This document shows, piece after piece, positions 5,313 to 10,312 of a stretch of 10,312 nt of DNA. The stretch's first letter is position 1; each line of letters begins with the position of its first letter. Location of the stretch: the NCBI GenBank assembly GCA_905198865.1, contig CAJKEB010000060.1:1-10312 (forward strand), given 5' to 3'. The notes beneath the pieces are model-generated. The model had not been told where the DNA came from. It did no database searches and worked only from the letters and a program-made list of their open reading frames with translations. This DNA is from an uncultured Eubacteriales bacterium (GTDB taxonomy: Bacteria > Bacillota > Clostridia > Monoglobales > Monoglobaceae). Both the position numbers and the translations under genes were made by a program.

Positions 5313-6205
5313 GTAAGTTAATTAATTCAAATTCAGGTGAATCGGCGCTTGCGGTGCCGATAAGGGAGACAAAACCTAAAATTACCGGTGCAAAGGTCCA
5401 GTCTGCCGCACTAAAGTTTTTGGTATATCTTGCGGCACTGCTGACATTCGGTGTACTCATATGCCTTATTTTATACATCTTGATTAAGGGTATACCAAAT
5501 CTGTCCTTAGACCTGTTCAATCCGGTATATAATTCCGAGAATGTGTCGCTTTTCCCGGCGCTCATAAACACAATTACCATGACGGCTCTTTCACTGGTTA
5601 TTGCGGTACCGCTCGGCGTGTTTTCGGCTATATACCTGGTTGAATACGCAAAGCGCGGAAACAAAGTTGTCGGCATTGTCAGAATTACTACTGAAACCTT
5701 GCAGGGTATTCCGTCTATAGTTTACGGCTTGTTCGGATTTCTTCTCTTTGTTACAACGTTTTCGTGGGGATATTCATTGCTTGCCGGCGCATTCACTCTG
5801 GTAATAATGATACTTCCGGTTATAATGAGAACCACAGAGGAAGCGCTTAAAGCCGTACCGGACTCATACCGTGAAGGCAGCTTCGGCTTGGGCGCAGGCA
5901 AGCTCAGAACAGTATTCAAAATTGTTCTGCCCTCGGCAATACCCGGTATCCTGTCGGGCGTAGTGCTTTCAATAGGAAGAATAGTTGGTGAGACAGCTGC
6001 TCTTATTTACACAGCCGGTACAGTAGCTCAGGTGCCGTCCAACCTCCTTGGTTCGGGACGTACTATGGCAGTTCACATGTATGCGCTGTGGAGCGAGGGT
6101 CTGAACACAAACCAATCATATGCCACTGCGGTTGTACTCCTTATAATTGTAGTGCTGCTTAACGCGGCTTCCTCGGCTTTAGCTAAAAGGATAGCCAAGA
6201 GCTAA
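5309..6205 (+). CDS. pstA: Phosphate ABC transporter permease PstA
   Basis: This 298-residue protein is the second membrane subunit of the phosphate transporter. A hydrophilic N-terminal stretch of about 35 residues precedes six predicted membrane segments, the first at about 36-60. Family motifs are LQGIPSIVYGLFG (131-143), the EAA-type loop YREGSFGLGAGKLRTVFKIVLP (187-208), and GRIVGETAALIYTAG (223-237). The start ATG overlaps the pstC stop by four bases. AAGGAGG (5291-5297) lies about 11 bases upstream, so initiation is both direct and coupled. The N-terminal extension is slightly longer than in many PstA proteins but is in frame with no better internal start. Confidence 0.96.
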   Translation: MSKLINSNSGESALAVPIRETKPKITGAKVQSAALKFLVYLAALLTFGVLICLILYILIKGIPNLSLDLFNPVYNSENVSLFPALINTITMTALSLVIAVPLGVFSAIYLVEYAKRGNKVVGIVRITTETLQGIPSIVYGLFGFLLFVTTFSWGYSLLAGAFTLVIMILPVIMRTTEEALKAVPDSYREGSFGLGAGKLRTVFKIVLPSAIPGILSGVVLSIGRIVGETAALIYTAGTVAQVPSNLLGSGRTMAVHMYALWSEGLNTNQSYATAVVLLIIVVLLNAASSALAKRIAKS

Positions 6206-6231
6206 AAAATATATTGCAAAGGAAATATCTT

Positions 6232-6984
6232 ATGGATACAATATTAAGTATTAAAAACTTGAATCTTCATTACGGCGATTTTCACGCTTTGAAAAATGTG
6301 AATATGGAAATCCCGAAGAATGAAATTACCGCATACATAGGATCGTCCGGCTGCGGTAAGTCGACACTGCTTAAGACCCTCAATCGTATGAATGATTTGG
6401 TCGAAGGCTGTAAGATTGACGGAGAGGTCAGACTGGACGGCGTGGATATCTATAAGGATATCGATACAAACGAATTGCGTAAACGTGTGGGAATGGTTTT
6501 TCAAAAGCCAAATCCGTTCCCGATGAGTATTTATGACAACATCGCCTACGGTCCGAGAACCCACGGTATAAGATCGAAGGCAAAACTTGATGAAATTGTT
6601 GAAAAGTCTCTGACTGACGCGGCAATCTGGGATGAAGTTAAAGACAGATTGAAAAAAAGCGCCCTCGGCATGTCGGGCGGACAACAACAGCGGCTCTGTA
6701 TTGCACGTGCTCTTGCTGTTGAACCCGAAGTACTGCTTATGGACGAACCGACTTCAGCTCTTGACCCAATTTCAACTTCTAAGATAGAAGACCTTGCGCT
6801 TGAACTGAAAAAGAAGTATACTATAGTTATAGTTACTCATAGCATGCAGCAAGCCACGCGTATATCCGACAAGACAGCCTTCTTCCTTTTGGGAGAGGTT
6901 ATCGAGTTCGGTGATACGGAAAAACTGTTCTCGATGCCTAAGGATAAGAGGACAGAGGATTATATTACAGGAAGGTTTGGATGA
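6232..6984 (+). CDS. pstB: Phosphate ABC transporter ATP-binding protein PstB
   Basis: This 250-residue cytoplasmic ATPase powers the Pst transporter. Numbered from the chosen ATG, it has Walker A GSSGCGKST (37-45), a Q-loop at Gln91 in VFQKPNPFPMSIYDN, the signature LGMSGGQQQR (145-154), Walker B VLLMDEP (167-173) and the switch His203 in VTHSMQQA. The FQKPNPFPMSI stretch is specific to PstB. The frame extends to a TTG at 6214, but AAGGA (6219-6223) lies 8 bases before the ATG at 6232 and the family starts here. It follows pstA by 26 bases and precedes phoU by 4. Confidence 0.98.
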   Translation: MDTILSIKNLNLHYGDFHALKNVNMEIPKNEITAYIGSSGCGKSTLLKTLNRMNDLVEGCKIDGEVRLDGVDIYKDIDTNELRKRVGMVFQKPNPFPMSIYDNIAYGPRTHGIRSKAKLDEIVEKSLTDAAIWDEVKDRLKKSALGMSGGQQQRLCIARALAVEPEVLLMDEPTSALDPISTSKIEDLALELKKKYTIVIVTHSMQQATRISDKTAFFLLGEVIEFGDTEKLFSMPKDKRTEDYITGRFG

Positions 6985-6988
6985 TACT

Positions 6989-7627
6989 ATGAGAAATAAT
7001 TTTGATAAACAGCTGGAATTGTTAAATAAGAATTTAATCGAAATGGGCGCAATGTGTGAAAACGCTATTGCCTGTGCCGTTGACGCACTTTTATCGCATG
7101 ATCTGATAAAGGCTGATGAGGCAATTTCAATCGAAGTTGAGATCAATGAGATGGAGCGTGAAATTGAAAACCTCTGTCTCAAGCTTTTACTTCAGCAGCA
7201 GCCTGTTGCAAGGGATTTGCGGCTTGTTTCCGCAGCGCTTAAGATGATTACTGATATGGAGCGTATCGGTGACCAGGCGGCTGACATAGCTTATATTGTG
7301 TCAAGAACTGAGTTTGGCACCGGATGCAACAGCGAACATATTAAAAAAATGACTAAAGCGGTATCAAAAATGGTGACAGAGAGCGTTGATGCGTTTGTCG
7401 GCAGAAACCTTGAGCTTGCGCGCGACGTTATTGAACGTGACGATAAGGTAGATACGCTTTTCAAAGAAGTCAGACAAGACCTTATTAATTATATTGTCGA
7501 AAACGTAGACGAAGGCTCTATGGTAACTGATTTGCTTATGATTGCGAAGTACCTTGAGCGTATCGGCGATCACGCGGTTAATATTGCGGAATGGGTAGAG
7601 TTTTCAATCACAGGAGAACATAGCTGA
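6989..7627 (+). CDS. phoU: Phosphate signalling adaptor PhoU
   Basis: This 212-residue all-helical cytoplasmic protein links the Pst transporter to the PhoR kinase and represses the Pho response when phosphate is plentiful. It has the two tandem three-helix PhoU repeats: the first with LVSAALKMITDMERIGDQAADIA (79-101), the second with DLLMIAKYLERIGDHAVNIAEW (181-202). The acidic and Asp residues in ERIGD are metal-cluster ligands in solved PhoU structures. Length is typical. The start ATG at 6989 is 4 bases after the pstB stop. The best ribosome binding site (AGGAAGG, about 6969-6975) is rather far, so translational coupling to pstB is likely. An upstream in-frame extension overlaps pstB and lacks family similarity. 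Confidence 0.97.
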   Translation: MRNNFDKQLELLNKNLIEMGAMCENAIACAVDALLSHDLIKADEAISIEVEINEMEREIENLCLKLLLQQQPVARDLRLVSAALKMITDMERIGDQAADIAYIVSRTEFGTGCNSEHIKKMTKAVSKMVTESVDAFVGRNLELARDVIERDDKVDTLFKEVRQDLINYIVENVDEGSMVTDLLMIAKYLERIGDHAVNIAEWVEFSITGEHS

Positions 7628-7669
7628 TGAGGGGACACTATCCCCTCAAACCCCTGTTTTTATTGGGGT
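7628..7669 (+). terminator. Two stem-loops ending the pst-phoU transcript (attenuator-like)
   Basis: Immediately after the phoU stop, TGAGGGGA (7628-7635) pairs perfectly with TCCCCTCA (7641-7648) over a 5-base loop. A second stem pairs ACCCC (7650-7654) with GGGGT (7665-7669), its loop holding a run of five T's. Stem 1 is followed after about 7 bases by these T's, so it is not a classical terminator. It may be partial termination or an mRNA-end stabiliser. In the rest of the 144-base gap I see only a TGATT-A-AATCA palindrome (7708-7718) and no convincing promoter. Confidence 0.45.
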
Positions 7670-7771
7670 CACAACGCCGATTTCCAAGATGAATATGCTG
7701 CCGCATGTGATTAAATCATACGACAAAACTGGATTCGGCTGTGAAATATTAACGAGTAAGGGGATTAAAAA

Positions 7772-8455
7772 ATGATATATTGTGTTGAAGACGATGCAGG
7801 AATTCGTGAGCTTGTGATTTATAGCCTTGAAAACACCGGCACTGATGCGAGAGGATTTGAAAGCGGCAAGGAACTTTTTGATGTGCTGTCCGGTGAAAAC
7901 CTGCCCGATTTGATACTTCTGGATATTATGCTGCCCGGCGAGGACGGTGTGAGTATTCTCAAAAAACTCCGCAGAAATCCTGAGACCGAAAAAATTCCGG
8001 TTATACTTCTCACAGCAAAAGATACCGAATATGACAAAGTGGTTGGGCTTGACAGCGGAGCAGATGATTATGTTACCAAGCCGTTCGGAATAATGGAGCT
8101 TATATCCAGAATAAAGGCTGTGTTAAGGCGCAGCGGTAATTCTTCAAATCCGACCAAAAGCGATATATATGTTATTAAGGACGTTGTGCTTGACAGCAAA
8201 AGGCATACCGTTACTGCCGGAGGAAACCCGGTTGAGCTTACCTTAAAGGAATTTGAATTACTCAAGCTGCTTATGAAAAACGAGGGCAATGTCATAACCC
8301 GTGATATTTTGCTTGAGCAAGTTTGGGGTTATGATTTTGACGGCGAGACAAGGACGATAGACGTACATATTCGTACCTTGCGTCAAAAGCTCGGTCAGAG
8401 CGGCGAAATAGTAAAAACCGTAAGAGGCGTGGGTTACCGTGCCGCGGAACAATAA
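7772..8455 (+). CDS. phoP: Phosphate response regulator (PhoP/PhoB, OmpR family)
   Basis: This 227-residue two-component response regulator is predicted to activate the pst operon under phosphate starvation. The receiver domain (about 1-118) has the acidic pair EDD (6-8), phospho-acceptor Asp51 in LLDIMLPGEDG, Thr81 and Lys103 in TKPF. The OmpR-type winged helix (about 130-225) carries VELTLKEFELLKLL, VWGYDFDGETRTIDVHIRTL and RGVGYR. AAGGGG (7758-7763) sits 8 bases before the ATG. Its position between phoU and a PhoR-type kinase assigns it to phosphate; the domain alone would only say OmpR family. In Gram-positives it is named PhoP, in enterics PhoB. Confidence 0.93.
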   Translation: MIYCVEDDAGIRELVIYSLENTGTDARGFESGKELFDVLSGENLPDLILLDIMLPGEDGVSILKKLRRNPETEKIPVILLTAKDTEYDKVVGLDSGADDYVTKPFGIMELISRIKAVLRRSGNSSNPTKSDIYVIKDVVLDSKRHTVTAGGNPVELTLKEFELLKLLMKNEGNVITRDILLEQVWGYDFDGETRTIDVHIRTLRQKLGQSGEIVKTVRGVGYRAAEQ

Positions 8456-8467
8456 TCGGAACAATAA
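8445..8467 (+). repeat. 12-bp tandem duplication across the phoP stop codon
   Basis: CGGAACAATAA occurs at 8445-8455 and 8457-8467, a 12-bp period. The first copy includes the phoP stop TAA. Since 12 is a multiple of three, the second copy places another in-frame TAA (8465-8467) after codons Ser-Glu-Gln. It looks like a recent slippage duplication producing tandem stops. Confidence 0.75.
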
Positions 8468-8513
8468 ATCCGGCTCGGAAGCAACAAAATATATTGCTTG
8501 CCGGGCTTTATTG
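8462..8513 (+). other. 52-base stem-loop between phoP and phoR
   Basis: CAATAAA (8462-8468) pairs with TTTATTG (8507-8513), CCGGC (8470-8474) with GCCGG (8500-8504), and AAGCAA (8479-8484) with TTGCTT (8494-8499). A 4-base bulge TCGG and a 9-base loop complete it, for about 18 pairs. There is no T tract after it, so it is not a classical terminator. It does not cover the phoR ribosome binding site. Possible roles are partial termination, RNA processing or message stability; it could also be a small palindromic repeat element. Confidence 0.6.
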
Positions 8514-8545
8514 CTACCTTAAGACACAGACACGGAGGACATTCT

Positions 8546-10237
8546 ATGAAATTAAGTAAGAGAATATTTGCGGGAATCACATTTACAACGCTGATTACAG
8601 TATTGCTGACTTCTGTTCTTATTATAACGCTGATGTATAATATCATGTCAAAAGAAATCCGTCAGCAGGTCAGAATCGAAGCCCAATATATCAGCAGTTT
8701 GCAGGACTTGTCTGAAAACGAAATTGACTTAAAGGAAATCGGAAATATCGGCGAGAACCGTATAACTGTTATCTCAGGCAATGGTACGGTCAAATACGAT
8801 AACTTAAGTGATTATGCTGACATGGAAAACCACAGCGACCGCCCTGAGGTAAAGCAGGCGCTTCAAAACGGCAGCGGCGAGAGTACCAGAACATCGACCA
8901 CCTTCGGCAAGGAAACCTATTATTATGCCGTGAAGCTGAAGAACGGCGATGTAGTTCGTGTTGCTTCCGAAACTTCGAGTATGTTCGGTATTGTGACAAA
9001 GGCTTTGCCGGGTATTTTGTTTTCGATTTTGATTCTTCTGGCTATTGCCATGGCGGTTGCAGGATTTCTTACCAACAACATTATAGGCCCGGTAAACAAG
9101 CTGGATATTGATGACCCGCTCAATACAAAGACATATGACGAGCTGTCACCGCTTCTTGTTAAAATCGACAGACAAAATAAAGAGATGACCAAGCAGATAA
9201 CCACTATCTATGAGAACAGGCGCGAAAACGAATACATAACCGAAAATATGCACGATGGTCTTGTGATTATCAATACTGACGGAAATGTTATTTCAGCCAA
9301 CAAAGCGGCGGAAAATGTGTTCGGTTTTAAGAGAGACAACGAGCCGCAGAGCTATCTTGAAATCTGCCGTGAGCCGCTTTACAGAACAGCAATTCAAAAT
9401 GCGCTGTTAGGTAAATCTGCGGACACAACGATTGAGCGTGACGGCAGAATATACAGAATATCAGTCTCGTCGGTCAATAAGAACTTCAAGAAGGATAAGT
9501 CCGGCAAGGACGTGTATGCAGTGGTTATGTTTGTGCATGACGTAACCGAACGCGAAGAGGCGGAAAAGATGCGCCGCGAGTTCTCAGCCAATGTATCTCA
9601 TGAGCTTAAGACTCCGCTCACTTCAATCATGGGCTGCAGCGAGATAATGAAGGCCGGTATAGCCAAGCCGGAGGACGCGCCGAGATTTTTAAACCAGATT
9701 AACTCAGAGGCAAAAAGGCTTCTGGCGCTGATTGACGATATTATACGTCTGTCCAGCCTCGATGAGAATTCGGTAAATATTGAAATGTCTGAGGTTGATG
9801 TTTCAAGCGTCGGTGAAGAAGTGTGCGCAGAGCTCAAGAGCAAAGCTGACGAACAGGAAATCACGCTTGAGACCGACTTAAAGCCGGTAAAGATAAACGG
9901 AAACGCAAGGCTTCTGCACGAGATGATATATAACCTTGTCGATAATTCAATACGCTATAATAAACCCGGCGGAAGCGTTAAACTCACTGCGGTCGAAACA
10001 GAGCAGGGTAAGGCGTTTATATCGGTTAAGGACAACGGAATAGGCATTGCCAAAGAGGAACAGGACAGAGTATTTGAACGGTTCTATCGTGTTGACAAGA
10101 GCCATTCAAAAGAAACAGGCGGAACAGGACTCGGACTTTCGATTGTGAAGCATGCTGCGATTATACACGGCGGAAAGATCACGCTAAACAGCGAGCCGGG
10201 CAAAGGAACTGAAATTAAGATAGAGTTCAATGATTAA
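8546..10237 (+). CDS. phoR: Phosphate sensor histidine kinase PhoR
   Basis: This 563-residue membrane histidine kinase is the partner of the upstream regulator. Numbered from the chosen ATG: membrane segment about 8-30; extracytoplasmic sensor about 31-150, ending in a TFGKETYYYAVKLKNGDVVRVA strand pattern typical of PhoR-type Cache/PAS sensors; second membrane segment about 152-175. A degenerate HAMP-like linker (GPVNKLD then YDELSPLL) and a PAS domain (about 229-334) follow. HisKA has His352 in SANVSHELKTPL. The ATPase domain has the N box NLVDNSIRYN (463-472), DNGIGI (496-501), FERFYR (510-515) and GGTGLGL (525-531). An upstream in-frame extension of 16 codons was rejected because GGAGG (8534-8538) lies 7 bases before the ATG at 8546. 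It starts 90 bases after phoP, unlike the overlapping phoP-phoR pairs common elsewhere. Confidence 0.95.
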   Translation: MKLSKRIFAGITFTTLITVLLTSVLIITLMYNIMSKEIRQQVRIEAQYISSLQDLSENEIDLKEIGNIGENRITVISGNGTVKYDNLSDYADMENHSDRPEVKQALQNGSGESTRTSTTFGKETYYYAVKLKNGDVVRVASETSSMFGIVTKALPGILFSILILLAIAMAVAGFLTNNIIGPVNKLDIDDPLNTKTYDELSPLLVKIDRQNKEMTKQITTIYENRRENEYITENMHDGLVIINTDGNVISANKAAENVFGFKRDNEPQSYLEICREPLYRTAIQNALLGKSADTTIERDGRIYRISVSSVNKNFKKDKSGKDVYAVVMFVHDVTEREEAEKMRREFSANVSHELKTPLTSIMGCSEIMKAGIAKPEDAPRFLNQINSEAKRLLALIDDIIRLSSLDENSVNIEMSEVDVSSVGEEVCAELKSKADEQEITLETDLKPVKINGNARLLHEMIYNLVDNSIRYNKPGGSVKLTAVETEQGKAFISVKDNGIGIAKEEQDRVFERFYRVDKSHSKETGGTGLGLSIVKHAAIIHGGKITLNSEPGKGTEIKIEFND

Positions 10238-10269
10238 GTAATATGAATTATAGTTTAACAAACAGTTAT

Positions 10270-10286
10270 TGCAAGCTAAGCTTGCA
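10270..10286. repeat. 8-bp-arm palindrome after phoR
   Basis: TGCAAGCT (10270-10277) and AGCTTGCA (10279-10286) are perfect inverted copies with a single A between. No T run follows, so it is not a clear terminator; it may be a protein site or the start of a repeat element cut by the window edge. A Pho-box-like TTAACA-N5-TTATTG (10255-10271) overlaps it but may be chance. No gene is seen in 10238-10312. Confidence 0.35.
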
Positions 10287-10312
10287 GCCGGACACCGACC
10301 ATGCAATGGGCG

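Noticed and set aside
6244..6687. 147-codon minus-strand open frame over pstB
   Set aside because: It is antisense to pstB, whose motifs are complete; the translated product shows no family pattern.
6911..6988. Longer PhoU start inside pstB
   Set aside because: The 26 extra residues overlap pstB out of frame and do not resemble PhoU; the ATG at 6989 matches the family start.
6772..7182. 136-codon minus-strand open frame over pstB/phoU
   Set aside because: It spans the junction of two well-supported plus-strand genes and looks like a shadow of their codon usage.
8498..8545. Longer PhoR start within the intergenic hairpin
   Set aside because: The added 16 residues lie in the hairpin and its tail, and a strong GGAGG is placed for the ATG at 8546.
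1..10312. CRISPR array, rRNA or complete insertion sequence
   Set aside because: No regularly spaced long repeats, no rRNA-like segments, and no transposase gene with terminal inverted repeats were seen.

Overview
The window looks like low-to-moderate G+C Gram-positive DNA, most likely a gut-type Clostridia (Ruminococcus/Oscillospiraceae-like). This rests on AGGAGG-type ribosome binding sites, sigma-A-like promoters, a Firmicutes-style pst-phoU-phoPR cluster, and an smpB-yqeY pair. The genus is an inference. The left ~1.3 kb is more A+T-rich and accessory in character; the rest is chromosomal.

Left edge (1-540): the C-terminal end of a tyrosine recombinase runs in from the left. It is followed by an A+T-rich stretch with short repeats, then the 3' half of a tRNA-Pro gene with no 5' half, then a stem-loop terminator. 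This is the pattern expected at one end of an element integrated into a tRNA gene. The element lies to the left, and an intact tRNA-Pro is predicted at its other end.

Region 540-1430: a minus-strand phd-doc type toxin-antitoxin operon with a strong promoter. An 11-bp inverted repeat flanks that promoter, and one arm covers the antitoxin ribosome binding site. A small orphan reading-frame remnant and a terminator follow.

Region 1430-3360 (minus strand): smpB, then yqeY, then an alpha/beta-hydrolase esterase, with a good promoter before smpB and a 14-bp palindrome before the esterase.

Region 3420-10237 (plus strand): a complete phosphate-starvation locus. A Pho-box-like array of 11-bp-spaced repeats precedes pstS-pstC-pstA-pstB-phoU, the high-affinity phosphate ABC transporter and its signalling adaptor. 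Next come a response regulator (PhoP/PhoB type) and its sensor kinase (PhoR). The transporter would import phosphate and report its flux through PhoU to PhoR. PhoR would phosphorylate PhoP, which would act on the Pho box.

The most unusual observation is that PstS appears circularly permuted. The half carrying RxxxSGT comes first, directly after the lipoprotein leader, and the half that normally begins the mature protein comes last. Other structures worth attention are hairpins in the phoU-phoP and phoP-phoR gaps, and a 12-bp in-frame tandem duplication of the phoP stop-codon region.
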